The notes under the pieces were generated by a model that was given only the letters and a program-made list of their open reading frames with translations, made no database searches and was not told the origin of the DNA. Both the position numbers and the translations under genes were made by a program. A stretch of 64,000 bases of DNA from Thalassoroseus pseudoceratinae (GTDB taxonomy: Bacteria; Planctomycetota; Planctomycetia; Planctomycetales; Planctomycetaceae): positions 868,001 to 932,000 of the forward strand of contig NZ_JAALXT010000002.1 in NCBI RefSeq assembly GCF_011634775.1. Direction: 5' to 3'. Position 1 is the first letter of the stretch. The number at the start of each line of letters is the position of its first letter. Positions 27,743 to 35,920 of the stretch are shown piece after piece.

Positions 27743-30418
27743 CTATTCTATTGCCATTTGCCGGAACCAATCCTTGATGATCGTTTCGGCATTTTCTTGA
27801 CTATTAGTTGGACGGTCGAGCAGGTGGAGATCTTGTGCGTTCACTAGCGTTCGAATAAGTTCATCGTGTGAAGTCGGTTCTGGAAGTGGTTCCCCGATGG
27901 ATGGGTGTATCACCAGACAATCCCAGGTTGGGGGGCCAAAATTCAGTGACCAATTCATGATCCAGGCATACGAGTTTGCAAATTCCAAATCAGAGGCCGC
28001 GGTTGCTGATCGAGGAACTGCGATCACAACGAGGTCCGGTTTCGTTGCCCGGACACGCTTTTCTGCATCGCTTCGAATTTCCGATAAGGATTGATCGGCA
28101 ACTGACCACGGTTGTACCGTGATTTCGCCTTTTGGATAGACAGCCCGCAATTCTGACTCAACTATTTGATCAAACGGTTCCATTGCGAGCACTCGAATTG
28201 GTTGTCCTTCTTTGAGTTTCGCACGCAAGTGTGAGAGTGCTGGTTTCGGCGGGGGGACGTCGTCTAACGAAATTCTTAGCCCCGTGATTGTTTGTGCCAA
28301 CGCTGTTGCGATGCGTTGATGACCGTCCATGTTAGGGTGGATTTCGTCGCTCATCAGGAGTCGCCATGGAAACTCGCTATGGGTACGAACCGCATCCAGT
28401 TCTCGATAGCAGTCACAAATAGGCACATTCAGTTCACGTGCAACTTCGCGAATCACATCGCAGTACTCAATCAGTTTTTGCGTCGGTCGCCGATCTGTGG
28501 AGACGACGTTGTTGGGAGTTGCCAAAACCACTTCACTACCGATCTCTCGGCATTGCGTCACGATCTGTGTCAGATTTTCGTGATACTGATCGATCGGGAC
28601 TCGCGTCATATCATTCAGTCCAAACATGACGGTCACAAGGTCTGGCTTTCGGGCCAAGACATCACGCTCGATTCGAGCCAAGGCATTCACAGTGGTATGG
28701 CCACTGATCCCGGCGTTGATCATCTCGATTTTCGCACTTGGTTGGACTCGCTGCAGGGCGATTCCTAGCATGTCGGTATAGGCCCGTCGACTTCCGGTGT
28801 GATAATACACGCCTGTGACACTATCACCGAAACACACGACTCGAATCGGATCACCCGCCATCAACTTCGCACGGGTTTTCAACGCGGGACCAATGACTCG
28901 ATCAAGGACAGGTTTGATCGTCGCGGCAATTTTCCTGTGCCCAGTGGGGTTGGGGTGGCAGCCATCCGTCGTCCAGTCTCGTAAGTTTGTACCGTCGGTT
29001 TCGGCAGCGGTCCATTTTGCGAAGTGGTCGACCAAAGGAACTCGCCATTCGTTTGCCACCTCTCGGCATGCGGTCATGAACGGTTCAAGCTTGATGTTGG
29101 GGTTCTCTCCGAGACCATTGGAACGTGCATCGTCCGCCCAACGCGGTTCGGTCATCAGAATCGGTTGAACACCTCGACGCAGCATTTCCGAGACAATCGT
29201 TGTCAAGTTTTTCCGATAGGCTTCGACGGAAATTCGGCTTTCGGATTTCCCTTGGTCCACGTAGCTATCGTTTGTGCCATACATGATCGTGACAATGTCC
29301 GGTTGATTCGCGAGCACGCGATCCAAACGTTTAATCGCTTGGTCGGTCCGCTCTCCGCCAATTCCGACATTTACAACTTGACCGGAAACGCCTTCCGGCA
29401 GTTGAGACTCTAACAACGCGGCAAACGTTTGATCGGATGTCACTCCAGACCGAACTCCCTTGGTGATGGAGTCACCCAAGGTGACGATTGTGAGATGACG
29501 GTGATTCTTAGTGAGTTTTGATTCAAGTCGAAGAAGCGAGTCAGCGAACATTCGGCCAACTTCAAGCGTCCCACTCGAGTCGAAATGAGCGGCGTTGGCG
29601 ATCGTCGCAGATGAGGTGTCCATGTATTCGCAGAGCGGATCAGTCGCGGCAACACGCTTTTGTTGCTCGACAACGATCGGCATAAATTGGTTTTCACCAT
29701 TCCCGAAACGTGTGTTGACCGCGACTAACGCTAGCAAGTCTGGGGTTTCAAGATCGCGACGCAGTGCGGCTAACATTTCACGGAGAGCATTGGCGTAATT
29801 CGCCGCATCCCGGGAGTTGGCATCGCTCTCGCCCTGAACCCAAGCCAATGCCTTCGGTTTCAGTGTGATACCTTGCTCCCGACCGGCTTCAATGGCAGTG
29901 CGGACTTCTTCAATCAACGCGCGGTAACAACTGCCGCCGTCACCGGGATCGTTGGGATTCCAATCCTGTCGCAACCCCGTGCCGCTAAAAGCCACTTTGA
30001 CGATCGCGAGCGGTCGTTTCGTCCGCGTTTGCAGTGTGCGTGCGAGACCAATTTCCGGGCCAAATCCTCCCTCCTTCTGGGCGAAGTTGCCGTATTGTCG
30101 CCCCTCTTTGGGACGCTTCGGATTTCCGAGTGACTGAGGTTGCAGGTGAGTCCATTTCTGTCCGCTACTTGAATCATGGACATCGGGCGGCGGATCGCCT
30201 GTTCGCCACCAGAACAGAATCCGAGAGTCATTGTCATCACTCGGCAGTTCACTCGGTTTGGCATCGTATCCAACCGCGTTCGATTGACCAGCCACGATCA
30301 GCAAGTCTCGCTCTTCAGCAAGTCCCGGATGAGTTGTTAGTGAGACCAGTAGTCCGGTCAATAGTCCAGTGAACCATGTCGTAAACGTTTTTCTGTATGT
30401 GATCATACGGTGACTCAT
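27743..30418 (-). CDS. Tandem SGNH hydrolase: DUF303 domain, two GDSL domains and a degenerate fourth domain
   Basis: An 891-residue exported protein (start ATG 30418, or 30406; signal peptide ends near GLAEE). Domain 1 (36-300) is DUF303 type: AGQSNAVG with Ser46, WVQGESD, and AHFD with His278. Domain 2 (308-510) is a GDSL hydrolase: GDSIT with Ser317, GTND (381-384), DGCH with His488. Domain 3 (524-715) is a second GDSL hydrolase: GDSVT with Ser533, GLND (600-603), DEIH with His694. Residues 740-891 align in outline with domains 2 and 3 (IRVLAMEPFD in place of IRVVCFGDSV, KPDLVVIAVPRS in place of KPDLVTVMFGLN) but have lost the catalytic Ser and Asn. Three potential active sites in one chain point to deacylation of a multiply esterified polymer. 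It is convergent with the DUF303 gene to its left. Confidence 0.87.
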   Translation of the reverse strand: MSHRMITYRKTFTTWFTGLLTGLLVSLTTHPGLAEERDLLIVAGQSNAVGYDAKPSELPSDDNDSRILFWWRTGDPPPDVHDSSSGQKWTHLQPQSLGNPKRPKEGRQYGNFAQKEGGFGPEIGLARTLQTRTKRPLAIVKVAFSGTGLRQDWNPNDPGDGGSCYRALIEEVRTAIEAGREQGITLKPKALAWVQGESDANSRDAANYANALREMLAALRRDLETPDLLALVAVNTRFGNGENQFMPIVVEQQKRVAATDPLCEYMDTSSATIANAAHFDSSGTLEVGRMFADSLLRLESKLTKNHRHLTIVTLGDSITKGVRSGVTSDQTFAALLESQLPEGVSGQVVNVGIGGERTDQAIKRLDRVLANQPDIVTIMYGTNDSYVDQGKSESRISVEAYRKNLTTIVSEMLRRGVQPILMTEPRWADDARSNGLGENPNIKLEPFMTACREVANEWRVPLVDHFAKWTAAETDGTNLRDWTTDGCHPNPTGHRKIAATIKPVLDRVIGPALKTRAKLMAGDPIRVVCFGDSVTGVYYHTGSRRAYTDMLGIALQRVQPSAKIEMINAGISGHTTVNALARIERDVLARKPDLVTVMFGLNDMTRVPIDQYHENLTQIVTQCREIGSEVVLATPNNVVSTDRRPTQKLIEYCDVIREVARELNVPICDCYRELDAVRTHSEFPWRLLMSDEIHPNMDGHQRIATALAQTITGLRISLDDVPPPKPALSHLRAKLKEGQPIRVLAMEPFDQIVESELRAVYPKGEITVQPWSVADQSLSEIRSDAEKRVRATKPDLVVIAVPRSATAASDLEFANSYAWIMNWSLNFGPPTWDCLVIHPSIGEPLPEPTSHDELIRTLVNAQDLHLLDRPTNSQENAETIIKDWFRQMAIE

Positions 30419-30593
30419 TGCTGAGGGCGGCGGAATAGAACGCAAACGCTCTGTGCGGAATTCTTGTACCATACGAATTCTGATGAGGACGGTCGAGCGA
30501 CTTGAGTCTGCTGTGATGGAACGGAACAATGAAGTTCCGATGGCGCTCACTCTCAAGAACGCAGTTCGCACGAATTCTTAGACTGGAAGACTC

Positions 30594-31880
30594 ATGACGA
30601 TCCACAGGCGAAATTTCCTCAACATAGTGGGCGCCACCGGGGCATCCTTATTTCTATCACCGACGGGCAGCGTGTTTGCGGCCGATGCGAAGAAGTCTCG
30701 GAAGAAGATTGCCGTTGTCACAACCGTGTGGCGAGAACGTTCGCACTCTTGGCACATGGCCGAACGGTTTATGCATGGCTACCCGCGTCAAGGTGGTTGG
30801 CATTCCCCGCCGATTGATGTGGTTTCCGCATTTGTCGATCAAGTTGGCGACGACGATTTAAGCCGCGATCGTGCTCAACGATATGGATTCAAGATCTTTC
30901 CGACGATCGCGGATGCCCTACGCAACGGCGGTGAAGAATTAGCCGTGGACGGCGTGCTTGTAATTGGCGAACACGGTGACTACCCAATTAACAAGTACGG
31001 TCAGAAACAGTACCCAAGGTATGAGTTCTTTCAAGAGATTGCCAAAGTCTTTCAAGAGGATGGCAAGTCGGTCCCGGTGTTCAATGACAAGCATCTGTCG
31101 TGGAAGTTCGAATGGGCCAAGCAAATGGTTGCCACATCGAAGTCGCTCGGTTTCACATTGCAAGGGGGATCCTCATTGCCGGTGACTTGGCGAATGCCAG
31201 CGATTGATCTTCCTCATGGGGCTGATGTGGAGGAAATCATGGGCGTCGCGTATGGGCCAACCGATATCTACGATTTTCATGCACTTGAAATGATGCAATG
31301 CATGGCGGAGCGTCGTCGCGGGGGCGAGACTGGAGTTGCCGCCGTTCATGCATTGGAAGGCGACGCAGTTTGGCAGGCAATGGCCAAGGGAAATTGGAAA
31401 AGTGGTGGATGGGACACGAAATTGTGGGAAGCGTGTTTGTCACGCAGTCAGACTTTGCGTCCACCAGAGACGTTTAGTCATAAATTGCCGAATTTGGATG
31501 AGATTCGGGCATGGGTCAAAGAACCTGTTGCGTACCGGATCGAATATCGCGACGGAACAAAGGCAACAATGTTGTTGATGAATGGTCTTGTGGAAGACTT
31601 TACGTTCGCTGCGAAACTCAAAGGATCAGAACAACCGATCTCGACGTTGTTTCATTTGCCGCCCACGCCCAACGTCGTTTACTCGGCCGGACTCATGGCT
31701 CATGCAGAAACGATGTTTCTCACAGGAAAAGCAGTTTACCCTGTAGAACGGACACTATTGACAAGTGGCCTTGTGGAAGCGTGCTTACAGTCTCTCGCCA
31801 AGGGACAAAGTCGGCTAGCGACACCCCACCTTGATGTTCGTTACCGCGTTCCACAGGATTCCTACTTTTTACGGAGGTAG
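30594..31880 (+). CDS. Tat-exported protein, possibly Gfo/Idh/MocA-like
   Basis: A 428-residue protein starting with a Tat leader (HRRNFLN, 4-10, then GATGASLFLS). GGAAG-like GGAAGA lies ahead of the ATG. Residues about 35-150 alternate strands and helices; the stretch FKIFPTIADALRNGGEELAVDGVLVIGEH resembles the nucleotide-binding half of Gfo/Idh/MocA oxidoreductases, but the first strand (KIAVVTTVWRERSH) lacks a clear GxGxxG. The rest holds conserved-looking segments HALEMMQCMAERRRGGETGV and YRIEYRDGTKATMLLMNG. I recognise the type as a planctomycete exported protein but cannot assign a reaction. It is divergent from the tandem SGNH gene and convergent with the PhoD-like phosphatase. Confidence 0.6.
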   Translation: MTIHRRNFLNIVGATGASLFLSPTGSVFAADAKKSRKKIAVVTTVWRERSHSWHMAERFMHGYPRQGGWHSPPIDVVSAFVDQVGDDDLSRDRAQRYGFKIFPTIADALRNGGEELAVDGVLVIGEHGDYPINKYGQKQYPRYEFFQEIAKVFQEDGKSVPVFNDKHLSWKFEWAKQMVATSKSLGFTLQGGSSLPVTWRMPAIDLPHGADVEEIMGVAYGPTDIYDFHALEMMQCMAERRRGGETGVAAVHALEGDAVWQAMAKGNWKSGGWDTKLWEACLSRSQTLRPPETFSHKLPNLDEIRAWVKEPVAYRIEYRDGTKATMLLMNGLVEDFTFAAKLKGSEQPISTLFHLPPTPNVVYSAGLMAHAETMFLTGKAVYPVERTLLTSGLVEACLQSLAKGQSRLATPHLDVRYRVPQDSYFLRR

Positions 31881-31938
31881 TTCGGCAACTTTCGAATGAC
31901 GTTGATGATCTTAAACTAGGGTCAATTCCAGTACGTTG

Positions 31939-33789
31939 TTAGTGGTCGACTGAGATTGCTTCGGCATAGTCGAGTTCGCCGGTCCGTCCATCGTAATACT
32001 GGAAAATGACTTGTGGATGGGGGTATGCCACCCACCGTTTGTCCCCAAGTTTCTTGGGCATGTTGAAGACATTATTCACTTGGACCACGCAGAAATGTGG
32101 ATACAGGCGTTCGAGTCTTGGGAGGTCGGGTAGTATGTATGAACTCCAGCGAATGTCGCATTCTCGCGGTCCAAATTTCCATTTTCCTGTTGCGGGTCGG
32201 TCGCTCTCATCCAGTTTGGGAACGTGATTCACACTATTGTGCGGCCCACAGCAGAACTCCCAGATGTCGTCGGTTACTTTGATCGCGAAACTGTTATGTA
32301 GATCCCCCGTCATCACGAAGACTTTCTTGCCGAGTTTGCTCCATTCATTGATGAGCAGTTCACGCTCCTCGAAGAAGCCCGTCCAAGCTTCTTCTTTATT
32401 GCTTTCATTAAATGCCACTCCACCGGCACCGCTGTGCGGGATCATAAATGGCACCGTTGAAACCACAAAGAAAAAGTCTGCGTCGCTTTCTCGCATTGAT
32501 TTCAGCAGCCATTCCCGTTGCGGTTTGCCGATCATCGAAACACCGGGTTTGTCTCGATGGCGAATGTCGTGCATGTCACGATCACCACGCGTATCCAACA
32601 TATAAAATTCACAGTTCGAGACACGGAACTTTCCATAGCTTCGACGGCCGATCGAGTAGTTAACCTTGTCGTCGACTTTCGCAGGCATATGTAGTTTGAG
32701 AGTGTGTTTGTCAACAACTTCAACGATATCGTAAACATATGAGTTTTTGTTGCCGTCATCGTTGTCGTACTTAATGTCGTTGACACCCGCCTTTGGTGTT
32801 CCCCAGTGAACGTGAAGGTTTAGCATCTCTTTCAGTGGTAGTTTCGTAAAGTCTGTTTGCGGGTCGACTAGCAAGTCGCTCTCGGATTTCATCGTCCCTT
32901 GACCGAAGTGGATTGGGTGTTCGTGTTCCATGGGGTTGGCCCATCCGAGGTAATCGAACCATGCATAGGTGCCGATGTCGCGGAATACGGTTCGTCGATG
33001 GCGTTTTCCGGCTTCGGATGATCCCCAGATGTCGTTGACGAGTTCGTGGTCGTCGAAGGTGAAGTAACTAGGAACATTGCGATGCCACTTTGAGAGTTCG
33101 CCGCTTCGGCTGAGATAAAGTTTGTAGTTTTCCCACACCCCAACGACCGTAGGCATAATTTTGACGGAAAGAGGATAGTCTTTCACTCCTTGAGTGAGTC
33201 GCCATGCCTCTGGTGGGTACTCGCGTAGTTCCTCATAAAGCCAATCTCCATTCATGATATGAAAGTGAACTTTGTCAGCCCAATCACGGTTGAGATGTTC
33301 GTATGTTAGTAGGCGATGTCCACCACCGTGGAGTGGGTTTTGATTGGCACAGGAACCGATTTGAAAACGAAAGTTGTAGAGGCCTTCCGGATTGTGTTCC
33401 GCGTTCCGAGTGTCCTTGGGACTCGGAAGAGTGCGAAACGTTCCTGGCAAACCATGGGGACGACCATTGACCCATGCCTGATAGTAGTATTTGGAATCCG
33501 ACTTTAAATCTGTCAGTTTCGCGACACCTGTGTTGTCGTGAGCTAACGTGGTCTGGGCTGGTTGGCTTGATTGATCAAGCCGGTCTGGATCGAAACCATA
33601 ACGAACGAGGAATTCACCGGGGTCCGAGGTACGTCCCCACACACTCATCGAGTGAGCGTCCGCTCGGCCTAGCATCGGGCCATGTGTTAAACGAATCGGA
33701 TCACGATCGAAAGCCGATGCGAGTTCCTGAGTCGACAAGACTGAAAGGCAGATCAACAGTAGCTTGGGAAACATGTTTCGAGTTTTCAT
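31939..33789 (-). CDS. Secreted PhoD-like phosphatase/phosphodiesterase
   Basis: A 616-residue exported protein; ATG 33789 gives a signal peptide (KLLLICLSVLS, cut near LASAF). An N-terminal fibronectin-like domain (about 30-120) precedes the PhoD metallophosphatase domain. Metal-binding segments are FQIGSCANQ (142-150), MNGDWLYE (179-186), FTFDDHE (243-249), MLDTRGDRDM and VMTGDLHNSFA. The family releases phosphate from phosphate diesters or monoesters outside the cytoplasm, often under phosphate starvation; I cannot identify a Pho box in the upstream spacer. An insertion of about 90 residues between FDDHE and DTRGD makes it larger than typical PhoD. Confidence 0.82.
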   Translation of the reverse strand: MKTRNMFPKLLLICLSVLSTQELASAFDRDPIRLTHGPMLGRADAHSMSVWGRTSDPGEFLVRYGFDPDRLDQSSQPAQTTLAHDNTGVAKLTDLKSDSKYYYQAWVNGRPHGLPGTFRTLPSPKDTRNAEHNPEGLYNFRFQIGSCANQNPLHGGGHRLLTYEHLNRDWADKVHFHIMNGDWLYEELREYPPEAWRLTQGVKDYPLSVKIMPTVVGVWENYKLYLSRSGELSKWHRNVPSYFTFDDHELVNDIWGSSEAGKRHRRTVFRDIGTYAWFDYLGWANPMEHEHPIHFGQGTMKSESDLLVDPQTDFTKLPLKEMLNLHVHWGTPKAGVNDIKYDNDDGNKNSYVYDIVEVVDKHTLKLHMPAKVDDKVNYSIGRRSYGKFRVSNCEFYMLDTRGDRDMHDIRHRDKPGVSMIGKPQREWLLKSMRESDADFFFVVSTVPFMIPHSGAGGVAFNESNKEEAWTGFFEERELLINEWSKLGKKVFVMTGDLHNSFAIKVTDDIWEFCCGPHNSVNHVPKLDESDRPATGKWKFGPRECDIRWSSYILPDLPRLERLYPHFCVVQVNNVFNMPKKLGDKRWVAYPHPQVIFQYYDGRTGELDYAEAISVDH

Positions 33790-34163
33790 GAGCGCTAACC
33801 TGAAATCGGTCTGGTGAGTTCTGAGAACGGGGCGTTGGATTCGTGACAATGAGCCGCATGGAGATAGGCGGAGATGAACGGCGTGATGTTTTCATGTCAC
33901 TCGCAGTATGGGCTTCCGAAACGGGGCGTGCAAGACTAGAGGTCAATCCTGGCAGTACCTCTCGGGGTAGGACGACTTCTCATCGGTGAGCCGTCCGATT
34001 GTCAGTTGGATATAACCGCAACGATCCACCGTCCAGTGGCATCACGGTTTGCCTTGGTCATTGGCGTGGACTAAGAATTTGGCTAGAACTTGATCGGCGG
34101 AGAGCAGTTGAAGCAATCTGTCGGACTTTGGTTTGGCAGTGGTGATTCATTCGATTCAAGGAG
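33790..34163. other. 374-base divergent spacer, no gene recognised
   Basis: It separates the PhoD-like gene (minus) and the NosR-like gene (plus), so it must hold both promoters. I found no convincing -35/-10 pair, no RNA motif and no conserved small frame; the short open frames on both strands look accidental. The last bases contain AGGAG (34159-34163), the ribosome binding site of the plus-strand gene. Confidence 0.5.
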
Positions 34164-35861
34164 TTGGTGGCATTCGTGCAGCGTCTCATCGTGCATATGG
34201 TCCGGGCGGGGGTTTTTGCCTCAGTTGTGATTTTGATCCACTTGCAACAAACGCGATTCGATGCGTCTCGGAAAGCCGAAGCGGCCCGGTTTGGCGTGGC
34301 GATGGAACGCGTGCGGACCATCTTTCCCGATGCAAGTTCGCTCGGGGAAACCACACCGGATGGGACGCGGGATGTGCAGGCCCATGATGGCAAGCGACTT
34401 GGGTACGTGCTGCAAACCGCTCCGGAATCAGACGACAACATCGGGTTCTCCGGCGCGACAAATGTCATGGTCGGGTTTGGCCCAGACGATGAAATTGCCG
34501 GAATTGCGATTTTGTCGAGTGGCGACACTGACGAACACGTTGGACAAATCATGCAGGATGAGTCGTTTCGCGAAGCATTGATCGGGCGAGAAGCGAACGA
34601 TGTCCCGTTTACCGACATTGATGCGGTCTCAGGGGCCACGCTCACGAGTGTTGCCATGTTGGAATCCATCTCCGAACGACTCGGCGGTCATCAGCCAACA
34701 TCGTTGCGGTTCCCCGAGCCGCCGACGCTTGAGCAAGTTCAACATCTCTTTCCCGATGCGGACAAATTGGAAGCCGACGCGAATTTGTCGATGCTATGGC
34801 ATGTCGTTGAAGCCGGTCAGAATGTCGGTCGGGTTTTGCGAACGTCGCCGGCTGCGGATGGTGTGATTGGATACCAGGGACCGACGTTGTCATTGATCGG
34901 ATTTGACTTGGAAGATCAGGTCATCGGACTCGTGATTGGACAAAGTTTCGACAACGAACCGTATGTTGGCTACGTGCGTGAAGACTATTTCTTTCCGGAG
35001 TCCTTCAACGGACAAACGCTCAAGGATTTGGCTGAGATGTCTCTCGAAGCCGAAGGGATCGAGGGAGTCTCGGGGGCCACGATGACGAGCCAGGCGATTG
35101 CACAGAGCTTGCAAACGGCGGCAAACACGTATTTGGAGTCTGTCGAAAAGCTTCAAACTCAGTCGAGTGAACCGCAAACGTGGAGCCCGTCGATTCGCGA
35201 CTATGGAACAGGGATTGTCGTCGTTTTGGGGCTGGTCATCGGAATGACGTCGTTGCGGGGGCGAACATGGATTCGAATTCCATTCTTGCTGGTTTTGGTG
35301 GGGTATCTCGGTTTGACCAATGGCGACATGCTTTCGCAAGCGTTGCTAGTTGGCTGGGCAAAAAACGGCGTGCCGATCCGTGCGGTTGCGGGGCTGTTTT
35401 TTCTGACCGTTGCGGCATTTGTCGTTCCGCTGTTTTCGAAATCGAATGTGTATTGCACGCATCTTTGTCCGCATGGTGCCGCCCAGCAGTTACTTCGCAA
35501 CCGTCTGCCCTGGCAATGGCATCTGCCGAAATGGTTGAGACGCGGGTTGAAAATCATCCCTGGCTTACTGCTGATCTGGGTGGTGATCGTGGCGATGTCG
35601 CAGTTGGAGTTCAGCCTCGTCGATATCGAACCCTTTGATGCATACCTCTGGAAAATTGCGGGCGTGGCAACTCTGGTGATCGCCGGGGTGGGGCTCGTGG
35701 CGTCGTTGTTCGTTCCGATGGCGTACTGTCGATACGGTTGCCCGACGGGGGCCCTGTTGGGCTTCCTTCGGTTTCACCGTCGTAGCGATCAGTGGACCGC
35801 CCGCGATCTGGTCGCTGGCTTGTGTCTGCTGGTGGCGTTGGGACTTTACCTCTGGAGATGA
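34164..35861 (+). CDS. NosR-like membrane protein with two FMN-binding domains and two CxxxCP clusters
   Basis: A membrane protein of up to 565 residues. The start is uncertain: TTG 34164, GTG 34176 (12 bases after AGGAG) or ATG 34197; all retain the N-terminal helix. Two extracytoplasmic FMN-binding domains follow, each ending in a flavinylation-type motif SGAT: 156-159 in DAVSGATLTS and 303-306 in GVSGATMTS, with Thr159 and Thr306 as likely covalent FMN sites (attached by an ApbE-type transferase). Then come about five membrane helices (350-565) with CTHLCPHGA (C431, C435) and CRYGCPTGA (C522, C526), as in NosR/NapH-type proteins. The C-terminal ferredoxin part of true NosR is absent. It probably passes electrons between the quinone pool and an exported acceptor; no nos gene is adjacent. 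Confidence 0.83.
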   Translation: MVAFVQRLIVHMVRAGVFASVVILIHLQQTRFDASRKAEAARFGVAMERVRTIFPDASSLGETTPDGTRDVQAHDGKRLGYVLQTAPESDDNIGFSGATNVMVGFGPDDEIAGIAILSSGDTDEHVGQIMQDESFREALIGREANDVPFTDIDAVSGATLTSVAMLESISERLGGHQPTSLRFPEPPTLEQVQHLFPDADKLEADANLSMLWHVVEAGQNVGRVLRTSPAADGVIGYQGPTLSLIGFDLEDQVIGLVIGQSFDNEPYVGYVREDYFFPESFNGQTLKDLAEMSLEAEGIEGVSGATMTSQAIAQSLQTAANTYLESVEKLQTQSSEPQTWSPSIRDYGTGIVVVLGLVIGMTSLRGRTWIRIPFLLVLVGYLGLTNGDMLSQALLVGWAKNGVPIRAVAGLFFLTVAAFVVPLFSKSNVYCTHLCPHGAAQQLLRNRLPWQWHLPKWLRRGLKIIPGLLLIWVVIVAMSQLEFSLVDIEPFDAYLWKIAGVATLVIAGVGLVASLFVPMAYCRYGCPTGALLGFLRFHRRSDQWTARDLVAGLCLLVALGLYLWR

Positions 35862-35920
35862 CAGCGGGTTGCAAAGCGACCTTGCGTCTCGCAAAATAAA
35901 GATTCGTTCATCTCACGTTA

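Noticed and set aside
30448-30482. Two GAATTC copies in the divergent spacer as an operator
   Set aside because: The inner bases do not form a consistent dyad, so chance recurrence of a six-base word is enough.
34058-34669. 203-codon minus-strand frame
   Set aside because: It is antisense to the first FMN-binding domain of the NosR-like gene, with low-complexity Ser/Arg composition.
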